This document shows positions 7,142-14,618 of a stretch of DNA of 15,212 nucleotides, piece by piece. The position numbers were made by a program, and so were the translations under genes. Origin of the DNA: Clostridia bacterium (GTDB taxonomy: Bacteria > Bacillota_A > Clostridia > Oscillospirales > CAG-272); assembly GCA_017542695.1 (NCBI GenBank), contig JAFXWT010000328.1, positions 1 through 15,212 on the forward strand, written 5' to 3'. The first letter of the stretch is position 1, and each line of letters begins with the position of its first letter. The notes under the pieces are model-generated. The model was not told the origin of the DNA, did no database searches, and worked only from the letters and a program-made list of their open reading frames with translations.

Positions 7142-7169
7142 ATTATATAACTTTTCGCTTTTAATTCAA
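7142..7169 (-). promoter_or_regulatory. Sigma-A-type promoter of cvpA-clpE
   Basis: On the minus strand TTGAAT (7169-7164) and a perfect TATAAT (7147-7142) are 16 bases apart in the 97-base gap between truA and cvpA. The expected start is near 7135, giving a leader of about 25 bases with the Shine-Dalgarno site inside it. No terminator hairpin is visible after truA, so read-through from the upstream unit is also possible. Confidence 0.75.
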
Positions 7170-7208
7170 GTGTTTGGAGTGAGACTTAATGAAAATGTTA
7201 CAATTCGT

Positions 7209-7958
7209 TTATTTGTCGAGCGTGACAGTTTTCAGATAAAGCCCTTCGGGGGGCGCGGTCCTGCCCGCCCGTTTTCGTTCTCCCGAAAGGATCACGTCCG
7301 GGATATCTCCAACGGCGATCTTCCCCTCGCTGACCTCGACGAGCGTCCCGACAATGATTCGCACCATGTTATATAAAAATCCGTCGGCGGCGACGTTTAC
7401 CTTCACATAGTCGCCCTCGCGCACCACTTCGCATTTTGTGACGGTGCGGACGGTGTTTTTAACGTCGCTGCCGCTCGCCATGAACGCGCAAAAATCGTGC
7501 GCGCCGACAAAATGCTTCGCCGCCGCGTTCATTTTCTCGTTGTCGAGCGGGTGCGGCACGTGCCACGCGCGATCCGTCAGAAAAGGCGACGGCGACGGCG
7601 CGTTCAATATCAGATATTCGTATTCCTTTCCCTTGACGTGCCGCCTCACCGAATAGTTTTCGTCGACCTCTGTCGCCGAATAAACGACGATTTCGGGCGG
7701 CAGAAACGCGCCGAGCGCCCGCGGCAGCTTTTCGGGAGATATGACCGTTTCCGAAGTCACCTCAAGCGTCGCAGTGTAGTCGAGCGCGTGAACGCCGCTG
7801 TCGGTGCGCGAGCACCCCGAGACCTTGCACTCCGCGCCGAAAAGCTCGCGCCCCGCGCGGCACAGTGCGCCCTGAACGGTGTTTTCATTTCTGCCGCACT
7901 GCACCTGAAAGCCCGAAAAAGAACTCCCGAGATATGATAAGCGCAAAAGATATTTCAT
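7209..7958 (-). CDS. truA: tRNA pseudouridine(38-40) synthase TruA
   Basis: A 249-residue enzyme that isomerises uridines 38-40 in the anticodon stem-loop of tRNAs. The N-terminus MKYLLRLSYLGSSFSGFQ matches the family start, and CSRTDSGVHA (49-58) carries the catalytic aspartate D53 in the motif usually written GRTDAGVHA. Later family motifs include VRRHVKGKEYEYLI and the FLYNMVRIIVGTLVEVSEGK stretch. The ATG at 7958 is preferred to one 18 bases upstream: the later one has AGGTGG five bases ahead, the earlier one has no ribosome site and lies inside the end of ecfT. The ribosome site overlaps the ecfT stop codon, so coupling is likely. truA after ecfT is a widespread Firmicute arrangement. 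Confidence 0.93.
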   Translation of the reverse strand: MKYLLRLSYLGSSFSGFQVQCGRNENTVQGALCRAGRELFGAECKVSGCSRTDSGVHALDYTATLEVTSETVISPEKLPRALGAFLPPEIVVYSATEVDENYSVRRHVKGKEYEYLILNAPSPSPFLTDRAWHVPHPLDNEKMNAAAKHFVGAHDFCAFMASGSDVKNTVRTVTKCEVVREGDYVKVNVAADGFLYNMVRIIVGTLVEVSEGKIAVGDIPDVILSGERKRAGRTAPPEGLYLKTVTLDK

Positions 7959-7965
7959 ATTCCAC

Positions 7966-8787
7966 CTATATTGCATAAATCGGATAATAAATACCGAGAA
8001 GCACGAGCCCCGCGATGAACGCGGCGATGATGATCACCGTAAGAAAATCGTAGTAGTGCAGGTGAAGTTTCGTCATCCGCGTTCTGCCCTTGCCGCCGCG
8101 GTAACAGCGGCACTCCATCGCCACGGCAAGCTCATCGGCGCGGCGGAAAGCCGAAATGAACAGCGGGATGAGCACGGGGATGAGCGCCTTCGCGCGATCG
8201 GTGAGCTTCCCCGTCGAAAAGTCCGCGCCGCGCGCCTTTTGCGCGCTCATGATCTTGTCCGTTTCCTCGATCAGCGTCGGGATAAAGCGGAGCGCTATCG
8301 TCATCATCATAGCAAATTCGTGAACGGGTATCTTTATCACGCGGAGCGGCGACAGCAGTCTTTCTATCGCGTCCGTCAACGCTATCGGCGACGTCGTGTA
8401 CGTCAGAATGACCGACGTGCCGATCAGCAGCGACGTTATCCTCACCGCCATGAACGCGGCGTTGACGAGCCCTTCAAGATAAATATGTATGAATTTCCAC
8501 TCAAACAAGAGCGTTTCTCCCGTCGTGAAGAAAATATTGATGATCGCCGTGAATATTATGACGAAAACGATCGGCTTCACGCCTTTCAGAACGGTTTTGA
8601 CTTTTATCCCCGACACAATGACGAGCGCCGCCGTGAACGCAACGAGCAGAATGTACGCCGACGTCGCTTTCGCAAGGAAAACGGCGACGATGTACGCTAT
8701 CGAAATAAGTATTTTCACGCGCGGATCGATCTTGTGAAGAATCGACTTGCCGGGGAAATACTGACCGAGGGTGATGTCACGAAGCAT
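7966..8787 (-). CDS. ecfT: ECF transporter transmembrane component EcfT
   Basis: The membrane coupling subunit of an energy-coupling factor importer, 273 residues. It opens with LGQYFPGKSILHKIDPR (7-23), typical of the family, followed by about five hydrophobic segments (roughly 25-60, 70-90, 105-130, 155-170, 248-267). The two cytoplasmic coupling helices that dock into the ATPase grooves carry QKARG (183-187) and AMECRCYRGG (223-232). I chose the ATG at 8787 rather than an upstream start that would add 25 residues: this one has GGAGGTGA ahead of it and matches the family N-terminus. It overlaps ecfA2 by 11 bases. No S component is nearby, so this is a shared (group II) module. Confidence 0.92.
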   Translation of the reverse strand: MLRDITLGQYFPGKSILHKIDPRVKILISIAYIVAVFLAKATSAYILLVAFTAALVIVSGIKVKTVLKGVKPIVFVIIFTAIINIFFTTGETLLFEWKFIHIYLEGLVNAAFMAVRITSLLIGTSVILTYTTSPIALTDAIERLLSPLRVIKIPVHEFAMMMTIALRFIPTLIEETDKIMSAQKARGADFSTGKLTDRAKALIPVLIPLFISAFRRADELAVAMECRCYRGGKGRTRMTKLHLHYYDFLTVIIIAAFIAGLVLLGIYYPIYAI

Positions 8788-9643
8788 TGCCGTCACCTCC
8801 CAAAAGGCGCAGTATCTCTTTTTCCGCGCCGTCGACGGTGTAGACCGACGTGTCGACGTCATATCCCATTTCCGCGAGCTTATGTATCAGCTTCGTCACT
8901 CGCGGCACGCCGAGACCGACCGCCTCGATTCGCTCGGGGTCGGAGAATATTTCCGCCGGAGTGCCGTAAAGATACGGCTTTCCCTTTGCCATGACGAGTA
9001 TCTTGTCGCAGTACCTCGCCATGTCCTCCATCGAGTGACTTATCATTATGACAGTCGAGCCCGTCTGTTTCCTGTAATCCGAAATGCGCGAAAGGATCTC
9101 GTCGCGCCCGCGCGGGTCGAGTCCCGCCGCCGGCTCGTCGAGGATGAGCACCTTCGGACGCATCGCAATGACTCCCGCTATCGCGACGCGGCGCTTCTGC
9201 CCGCCGGACAGATCGAACGGTGACGCGTCGAGCAGCTTTTCGTCGAGCCCGACGAAGTGCGCCGCCTCTTTGACGCGGATGTCGATCTCCGTCTTGTCGA
9301 GCTTCATGTTCTTCGGCCCGAAGGCGATGTCTTTTCCGACAGTCTCTTCAAAAAGCTGATATTCGGGATATTGGAACACCAGCCCGACGGTAAAGCGCAC
9401 CTCTTTTATCTTTTTCGGCTCCGCCCAGATGTTTTTCTCCATGACGAGCACTTCGCCCGAGGTCGGCTTCAAAAGTCCGTTTATCATCTGAGCCACGGTG
9501 CTTTTCCCACTGCCCGTGTGGCCGATGACTCCCGTCGTCTTTCCCTCTTCAAAGCAAGCGGAAATGTCGGATGCCGCCGTCTTTTCAAACGGCGTGTCCT
9601 TGCTGTATACGAATGTGACGTTTTTAAGTTCTACCGCGTTCAT
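8777..9643 (-). CDS. ecfA2: ECF transporter ATPase EcfA2
   Basis: The second ABC ATPase of the energy-coupling module, 288 residues. Walker A is GHTGSGKST (41-49), the Q-loop reads VFQYPEYQLFEETV (89-102, Q91) as is typical of EcfA2, the signature is LSGGQ (145-149), Walker B is VLILDE with catalytic E170, and the switch histidine is H203. The C-terminal extension of about 60 residues (VPRVTKLIHKLAEMGYDVD) is the usual dimerisation part. It starts at ATG 9643, whose ATGA overlaps the ecfA1 stop by 4 bases, with AAGGAAA as ribosome site, so it is coupled to ecfA1. With EcfA1 it forms the ATP-hydrolysing heterodimer below EcfT. Confidence 0.94.
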   Translation of the reverse strand: MNAVELKNVTFVYSKDTPFEKTAASDISACFEEGKTTGVIGHTGSGKSTVAQMINGLLKPTSGEVLVMEKNIWAEPKKIKEVRFTVGLVFQYPEYQLFEETVGKDIAFGPKNMKLDKTEIDIRVKEAAHFVGLDEKLLDASPFDLSGGQKRRVAIAGVIAMRPKVLILDEPAAGLDPRGRDEILSRISDYRKQTGSTVIMISHSMEDMARYCDKILVMAKGKPYLYGTPAEIFSDPERIEAVGLGVPRVTKLIHKLAEMGYDVDTSVYTVDGAEKEILRLLGGDGNAS

Positions 9644-10509
9644 TTATTTTTTCCTTCGAGTATTTCAGCTATTGCCGCCGCGCCCTCGTCTTCGTCGAGA
9701 ACGTCGCGCGGGATGTCGTATCCCCGCGCCGCAAGACGCTGCGCGAGTTCCGTCACCTGCGGAGTGTCGAGCCCCGCCGCGCGGATCTTGTCCGTGTGCG
9801 AAAAGACGGCTTTCGGCGCGCCGTCGAGCAGTATCCTGCCGTCGTCAACGACGATGACCCTGTCCGCCTCTGCGGCTTCTTCCATGTAGTGAGTGATGAG
9901 GATGACCGTTTTGTCCTCATTTTTGTTGAGCTTTTTTATCGTTTCGATGACCTCGTGCCGCCCGACAGGATCGAGCATCGCCGTCGATTCGTCGAAAATG
10001 ATGATGTCGGGCGAGAGCGCGATTATCCCCGCTATCGCGATACGCTGTTTCTGCCCGCCCGAGAGCTGATGCGGCGAATGACGTGCGAACGCGCGCATTC
10101 CGACAAGGTCGAGCGCGTCGTCGACGCGCTTTCTTATCTCGTCGGGCGCCACGCCGAGGTTTTCCGGCCCGAACGCCACGTCCTCCTCGACGACTGTCGC
10201 AACGAGCTGGTTGTCGGGGTTCTGGAACACCATCCCGACGCGGCGGCGAATTTCGTACACCTCGTCGTCGGAAAGCTCCTTTTCGTCGATCTTCTTCCCG
10301 AACAGCCACAGCTCGCCCGCCGTCGGCGTGAGTATTAAATTGAACAGCTTTGCGAGTGTGCTCTTCCCGCTTCCGTTGTGACCGAGAACGGCGACGAAGC
10401 TCCCCTTTTCGATATCAAGATTTATTCCGTGCAGCACCTCGGTCTTCCTGTCCTCGTCGGAGTAGTAAAAACCGAGATTTTTTGCGCTTATAACGATCTC
10501 TTTTGACAT
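9640..10509 (-). CDS. ecfA1: ECF transporter ATPase EcfA1
   Basis: The first ABC ATPase of the energy-coupling module, 289 residues. Walker A is GHNGSGKST (43-51), the Q-loop MVFQNPDNQLVATVVEEDV (93-111) and Walker B IIIFDESTAMLDP (169-181) are the hallmarks that separate EcfA1 from EcfA2; signature LSGGQ is at 149-153 and the switch histidine is H207. All catalytic motifs are intact. The C-terminus (TPQVTELAQRLAARGYDIP) is parallel to that of EcfA2, showing they are paralogues. The ATG has AAGGGA about six bases upstream and the gene follows the methyltransferase by 9 bases. In many Firmicutes this gene follows ribosomal protein genes such as rplQ; here it follows ruvB and the methyltransferase. 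Confidence 0.94.
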   Translation of the reverse strand: MSKEIVISAKNLGFYYSDEDRKTEVLHGINLDIEKGSFVAVLGHNGSGKSTLAKLFNLILTPTAGELWLFGKKIDEKELSDDEVYEIRRRVGMVFQNPDNQLVATVVEEDVAFGPENLGVAPDEIRKRVDDALDLVGMRAFARHSPHQLSGGQKQRIAIAGIIALSPDIIIFDESTAMLDPVGRHEVIETIKKLNKNEDKTVILITHYMEEAAEADRVIVVDDGRILLDGAPKAVFSHTDKIRAAGLDTPQVTELAQRLAARGYDIPRDVLDEDEGAAAIAEILEGKNK

Positions 10510-10518
10510 AAATATCCC

Positions 10519-11379
10519 TTATTTCCCCGCTGTCCAGAGCGCCGATCCGCCACACGGCAGCACCGCGCCAGTTTCCGTAACGGGAAGTCCTATTTCATCG
10601 GCGGAAACGCTCCCGCCGTATTTTTTCTTTATAAACAAATCGAGCATATACCCCATCGACGACGGCGATATCCCCGTTGTGTACGAGTTCACGAGGAAAA
10701 ACAGCGGCTTATCCGAAAGCACGTCCGCGGCGAGCGAAATAAACTCGCCGACGCATTCTTCGAGCTTCCATACCTCGCCCGACGGCCCGCGCCCGTAAGA
10801 CGGCGGATCCATTATCACCGCGTCGTACGTGATGCCTCTTTTCTTTGCGTACGTGAGAAATCTCGTGCAGTCGTCGACGAAGAATCGGATGCTGTCCGAA
10901 ACTCCCGACATTTCCGCGTTTTCCTTCGCCTGCGCGACCATGTTCTTCGCCGCGTCCACGTGATAGACCTCGGCGCCCGCTTTTGCCGCCGCGACGGACG
11001 CGCCGCCCGTGTAGGCAAAGAGATTGAGCACTTTGATCTTTCTCCCCGCCTGCTTGATAACCTCGGCGCACCTGTCCCAGTTCACCGCCTGCTCGGGAAA
11101 CAGCCCCGTGTGCTTGAATCCCATCGGCCTTACCTTAAATGTCATATCGCCGTATGAAATATTCCACGACGGCGGCACGTCGCACTTCGTCCAGCTCCCG
11201 CCGCCGCCCTCGCGTGCGTACACGGCGTCGGCTTTGTTCCAGAGCTTGCTCTTTTTCACACCGTTCCACACGACCTGCGGATCGGGTCGGCGAAGGATAT
11301 ACTTCCCCCACCGTTCGAGACGCTCGCCGTCCGACGTGTCGATCAGCTCATAATCTTTCCATTTGTCAGCAGTCCACAT
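10519..11379 (-). CDS. RlmI-like class I SAM-dependent RNA methyltransferase
   Basis: A 286-residue Rossmann-fold methyltransferase related to the RlmI/RlmK group acting on 23S rRNA; the actual target is not deducible. The N-terminal part (WKDYELIDTSDGERLERWG, 7-25, and YILRRPDPQVVW, 27-38) is a beta-rich module. MGFKHTGLFPEQAVNWD (86-102) corresponds to the 'KTGFFLDQR' stretch of RlmI. Motif I is VLNLFAYTGGASVAAAKAGA (117-136), the acidic ribose-binding residue is in YHVDAAK (139-145), and motif IV is YDAVIMDPPSYGRG (185-198). I prefer ATG 11379 to an upstream start that adds 33 basic residues overlapping ruvB. It begins one base after the ruvB stop, so reinitiation is likely. Confidence 0.8.
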   Translation of the reverse strand: MWTADKWKDYELIDTSDGERLERWGKYILRRPDPQVVWNGVKKSKLWNKADAVYAREGGGGSWTKCDVPPSWNISYGDMTFKVRPMGFKHTGLFPEQAVNWDRCAEVIKQAGRKIKVLNLFAYTGGASVAAAKAGAEVYHVDAAKNMVAQAKENAEMSGVSDSIRFFVDDCTRFLTYAKKRGITYDAVIMDPPSYGRGPSGEVWKLEECVGEFISLAADVLSDKPLFFLVNSYTTGISPSSMGYMLDLFIKKKYGGSVSADEIGLPVTETGAVLPCGGSALWTAGK

Positions 11380-11380
11380 A

Positions 11381-12493
11381 TCATTCTTCCCCGCCGTCAA
11401 CGTCGAGCGCGAGCTGATTTTCGTCGCCCTTCGGCGCGCTCTTTCTGTGATACGAAAGTCCGAGATGCTCGCAAGCAAGGCGCGTTACGCACCTGCCGCG
11501 CGGCGTGCGCGAAAGGAAGCCGATCTGCATAAGATACGGCTCGTAAACGTCCTCGATGGTGACGCTCTCCTCGCCTATCGTCGCCGACAGCGTTTCAAGC
11601 CCGACGGGTCCTCCGTCGTAAAATTTGATTATCGTTTCGAGCATCCGTCTGTCCGTGTTGTCGAGTCCGAGATGGTCGATCTCAAGCATCGTCAGCGCCG
11701 CGTCGGCGACCGTCCTGTCGATCTTTCCGTCGCCGCGCACCTGCGCGAAATCACGAACGCGCTTGAGGAGTCTGTTCGCCACGCGCGGCGTGCCGCGCGA
11801 ACGGCGCGCGATCTCCGTCATGCCGTCCTCTGTGATCGGTATCCCGAGAATGCTTGCACTGCGCCCGACGATCGTCGCAAGCTCCTCCGTCGTGTAAAGT
11901 TCGAGCTTTAAGAGCACCCCGAATCTGTCACGAAGCGGCGTTGTGAGCTGCCCCGCGCGAGTCGTCGCGCCGATGAGCGTAAAGCGCTGGAGAGGTATCC
12001 TTATCGAGCGCGCCGCCGGCCCTTTGCCGACGATCCAGTCGAGCGAATAGTCCTCCATCGCGGGATAAAGTATCTCCTCGATATTGCGCGAAAGACGGTG
12101 TATCTCGTCGATGAACAGCACGTCCCCCTCGCCGAGATTGGTGAGAAGAGCCGCGAGATCGCCCTGTTTTTCGATGGCGGGGCCCGACGTAACACGGAAA
12201 TTCACTCCCATTTCGTTTGCGATGATGCCCGCGAGCGTCGTTTTTCCGAGTCCGGGAGGTCCGTAAAGAAGCACGTGATCGAGCGATTCGCCGCGCAGCT
12301 TCGCCGCCTCGATGAACACTTTGAGGTTTTCCTTCGCCTTTTCCTGACCGATGTATTCGGAAAGGTTCTGCGGGCGCAAGCTGAACTCGTTCTCTCTGTC
12401 CTCCTCGCTTTCCTCGGCTCCGAGCAGCCGCTCGTCGAAATCAAAGCCGTCGTCCTCGGGAAGATTTGTCGGTGTATCGAATTTCTTTATCAT
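11381..12493 (-). CDS. ruvB: Holliday junction branch migration ATPase RuvB
   Basis: The AAA+ motor that drives branch migration of Holliday junctions with RuvA. Walker A is GPPGLGKT (78-85), Walker B VLFIDE (125-130), sensor 1 GATTRAG (175-181), sensor 2 region [13 protein letters not shown] (231-243), and the winged-helix end contains [10 protein letters not shown] (325-334). At 370 residues it is longer than the usual 330-350: about 20 acidic residues are added at the N-terminus ([25 protein letters not shown], roughly 10-34) and an acidic tail follows residue 350. The ATG has AGAGGTAG ahead of it and lies 10 bases after ruvA. All catalytic residues that I can check are present. Confidence 0.96.
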   Translation of the reverse strand: MIKKFDTPTNLPEDDGFDFDERLLGAEESEEDRENEFSLRPQNLSEYIGQEKAKENLKVFIEAAKLRGESLDHVLLYGPPGLGKTTLAGIIANEMGVNFRVTSGPAIEKQGDLAALLTNLGEGDVLFIDEIHRLSRNIEEILYPAMEDYSLDWIVGKGPAARSIRIPLQRFTLIGATTRAGQLTTPLRDRFGVLLKLELYTTEELATIVGRSASILGIPITEDGMTEIARRSRGTPRVANRLLKRVRDFAQVRGDGKIDRTVADAALTMLEIDHLGLDNTDRRMLETIIKFYDGGPVGLETLSATIGEESVTIEDVYEPYLMQIGFLSRTPRGRCVTRLACEHLGLSYHRKSAPKGDENQLALDVDGGEE

Positions 12494-12503
12494 TTTCTAC
12501 CTC

Positions 12504-13112
12504 TCAAAAGCGCGCGGCGAGTCTCGCCAACGCCGCCTTTATCTGTTTTTCGAGCGGATCGGCGGGGTTTGCGCCCGCGAGTGCCGCCACCGCCTCGGCT
12601 TTCGTGAATCCGAGCACCATCAGCGCGCTCACCGCATCCGCCGACGTCTCGGTTTCCGCCTGCTGTGCGTATACCTCGCCCGTCTCGGTATCGACGGCGG
12701 AAAGCTCTTTTGCTACCTTGTCTTTAAGCTCAAGGATAATTCGCTCCGCCGTTCTCTTTCCGACGTTGTTCGCCTTCGATATTCCCTTAACGTCTCCCGT
12801 CGAAACGGCGAACGCGAACTTTTCGGGAGTCATTATCGACAGTATCGCCATAGCCGCTTTCGGTCCGACGCCCGATACCGAGATCAGCATTTTGAACGCG
12901 GAGAGCTCGTCGTTCGAGGAAAATCCGAACAGCTCGATCGCATCCTCGCGCACCGACAGATGCGTGAAGAGCTTGACCTCGCTCCCCATCTTCCCCGCGA
13001 CCTTTGAAAACGTGTTGTCGCTGACGGTCAGCTTATATCCGACGCCGCCGCAGTCGACGACGACCGTCGAACCCTCGCAGACGGCGAGCGTTCCATTCAC
13101 ATAGTAAAACAT
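12504..13112 (-). CDS. ruvA: Holliday junction DNA-binding protein RuvA
   Basis: A 202-residue tetrameric protein that holds the Holliday junction in a flat, open form and docks RuvB. Domain I is an OB fold (about 1-63) including VVDCGGVGYKLTVS and the acidic pin region VREDAIELFGF (54-64, E57/D58). Domain II carries two helix-hairpin-helix motifs, SVSGVGPKAA (78-87) and KANNVGKRTAERI (113-125). A flexible acidic linker (about 138-158) leads to domain III (about 159-202, ALMVLGFTKAEAVAAL), which contacts RuvB. The length is normal for the family. The ATG has GGAGG about 10 bases upstream and lies 18 bases after ruvC, the expected ruvC-ruvA-ruvB order. Confidence 0.96.
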   Translation of the reverse strand: MFYYVNGTLAVCEGSTVVVDCGGVGYKLTVSDNTFSKVAGKMGSEVKLFTHLSVREDAIELFGFSSNDELSAFKMLISVSGVGPKAAMAILSIMTPEKFAFAVSTGDVKGISKANNVGKRTAERIILELKDKVAKELSAVDTETGEVYAQQAETETSADAVSALMVLGFTKAEAVAALAGANPADPLEKQIKAALARLAARF

Positions 13113-13130
13113 TGTCCTGTCCTCCGCAAA

Positions 13131-13646
13131 TCAAAGCATTTTCGTTTTCTTTTTGTTGAAAAAATCCTGTATATTCGAGCCGGAGCAGTGAGCGTGGCAG
13201 ACGGCTATCGCCAGCGCGTCCGCCGTGTCGTCAAGGGCGATCTTTTCATTCAGCCCGAGGATCATCCGCGTCATTTCCATGACCTGCTTCTTTTCCGCGC
13301 GCCCGTATCCGACGACGGACTGCTTTACCTGAAGCGGCGTGTATTCCGCCATGTTCAGCCCCTTTTTCCTGCACGCGAGCAGTATCACGCCGCGCGCCTC
13401 CGCGACGGCGATGACCGTTTTCTGATTGGTGTGATAGAATAGTTCCTCGATCGCGCAGTCGCTCGGACGGTATTCGTCGATGACCTCGCATAAATCGTCG
13501 TAGATCATCGTCAGCCGCTCTTCCGTGTCTATCCCCGCGGGCGTTTCGATGGCGCCCATAGCGACCGTGTGAAATTTCCCGCGGATAACGTCGATAACGC
13601 CGTAACCGACGATCGCAAGTCCCGGGTCGATACCGAGTATTCTCAT
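13131..13646 (-). CDS. ruvC: Crossover junction endodeoxyribonuclease RuvC
   Basis: The Holliday-junction resolvase, 171 residues, with an RNase H-like fold. The catalytic acids are D7 in ILGIDPG, E67 in AIEELF, and D140 and D143 in DDTADALAIA, matching D7, E66, D138 and D141 of E. coli RuvC. QKTVIAVAEARGVIL (75-89) and the YTPLQVKQSVVGYGRAEKKQV stretch (from 102) are conserved family segments. The short basic tail NKKKTKML is variable in the family. The ATG overlaps nothing but directly abuts the TAA of the upstream gene, and GGAGG five bases ahead lies inside that gene, so translation is likely coupled. Confidence 0.96.
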   Translation of the reverse strand: MRILGIDPGLAIVGYGVIDVIRGKFHTVAMGAIETPAGIDTEERLTMIYDDLCEVIDEYRPSDCAIEELFYHTNQKTVIAVAEARGVILLACRKKGLNMAEYTPLQVKQSVVGYGRAEKKQVMEMTRMILGLNEKIALDDTADALAIAVCHAHCSGSNIQDFFNKKKTKML

Positions 13647-14606
13647 TTATTCCTCCGTGATGTGTGAATATATCCCTATCGGCACAAGGCGCGGGAAGCG
13701 CATCGCAAAATAAACGAAAAGCCCCGCCCAAAACGCGTCCTCGATATCAATAACGAGCCCGAACGTGTTGTCCCTGCCGTAAAGCCCCGGAAGTGCGTCC
13801 GCCCTCTCGAGCGCCGCTCCGAAGAACTCAGCCGCTTCCGATATCTCGGAAAGCTCGGAAATGTCATCGAGCGCGATCTTGAACTCGAATTTTGCCCTGC
13901 CGCGTGAGATTATCTCGTGCGTCGGTCTGCCCACGAGAGCAAAGCACGTCGAACTGCCGTCGGACGACGACACGCGGCACGTCATGTTGACGGCGAGCCC
14001 GTATTTTTCCATCATTCTGTAAAGCCCGTCGAGCCGCCCGTCCGCGTTGCTCGAAACGGGGATGATCGCGTACTGCACGTCCTTTGAATACACCGCCTCG
14101 CACGCGCTCTGAAAATTGTCCTCGTACGACGATATCGCGCCGTGTATCTCGGCTGCAAAAATCTCGAATGCGCGGCTCGACTGCGCGTTGTTAAGGAGCG
14201 CGACGCGCTTTTCCGCGTGCGGCGGAACGGCCTCGGCGGCGCCGAAAAGCGCCCTCGACGCCGATCTCACGTCGAATTTTTCGCCATCGGCGAGCGCGCG
14301 GCAGAACACCTTTGCGTCAAAATTTTTCAGCGCGCGGAACATCAGCGCGTTTGTTCTTTCCCCGTCCTCGTATTCCGGGAGCGACGCGAAAAAATCATTT
14401 ATTATAACGCGCGCCTCGTCGCCGACGAGCGCCGCCTCGGGAAGCGATACCTTCCCGAGCTTTAAGCGCAGGTGCACCTTTGTCTCCGCCGCGAGATCGT
14501 ATATGTGCGATATGCGCTTTAACAGCGCGTCGGAATACTCCGCGTTCGACGCGGCAAGATTCTTCACTATCGCATAAACGCTGTCGCTCTCCGAAAAATC
14601 AGGCAT
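13647..14606 (-). CDS. Degenerate PheA-like protein (chorismate mutase / prephenate dehydratase / ACT remnants)
   Basis: A 319-residue soluble protein not recognised by name. Residues about 8-105 are helical and include DALLKRISHIYDLAAETK (26-43), reminiscent of chorismate mutase helix 1. Residues 134-226 follow lobe 1 of prephenate dehydratase: RVALLNNAQS, then FQSACEAVYSKDVQYAIIPV (165-184) and GRLDGLYRMMEKYGLAV (190-206), paralleling 'EAV..GEADY.VVPIENS..G.V...YDLL'. The chain then goes straight to SSTCFALVGR (218-227), where the enzyme has its catalytic TRF; the second lobe of roughly 80-90 residues seems absent. Residues 239-314 resemble its ACT domain (FGLVIDIED, LVPIGIYSHI). It looks catalytically dead, perhaps a ligand sensor. 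It sits between nadC and ruvC with gaps of 12 and 0 bases; CGGAG precedes the ATG. Confidence 0.5.
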   Translation of the reverse strand: MPDFSESDSVYAIVKNLAASNAEYSDALLKRISHIYDLAAETKVHLRLKLGKVSLPEAALVGDEARVIINDFFASLPEYEDGERTNALMFRALKNFDAKVFCRALADGEKFDVRSASRALFGAAEAVPPHAEKRVALLNNAQSSRAFEIFAAEIHGAISSYEDNFQSACEAVYSKDVQYAIIPVSSNADGRLDGLYRMMEKYGLAVNMTCRVSSSDGSSTCFALVGRPTHEIISRGRAKFEFKIALDDISELSEISEAAEFFGAALERADALPGLYGRDNTFGLVIDIEDAFWAGLFVYFAMRFPRLVPIGIYSHITEE

Positions 14607-14618
14607 TTTTATCTCCGT

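Noticed and set aside
7112..7208. Riboswitch or T-box before cvpA
   Set aside because: The gap is only 97 bases, holds a plain promoter and gives a leader of about 25 bases, too short for an aptamer.
8788..8862. Upstream start adding 25 residues to EcfT
   Set aside because: The extension is basic, lies inside ecfA2 and is unlike EcfT N-termini; the ATG at 8787 has a GGAGGTGA site.
11380..11478. Upstream start adding 33 residues to the methyltransferase
   Set aside because: The extra residues are Arg/Ser-rich, overlap the end of ruvB out of frame and have no family similarity; ATG 11379 fits the family start.
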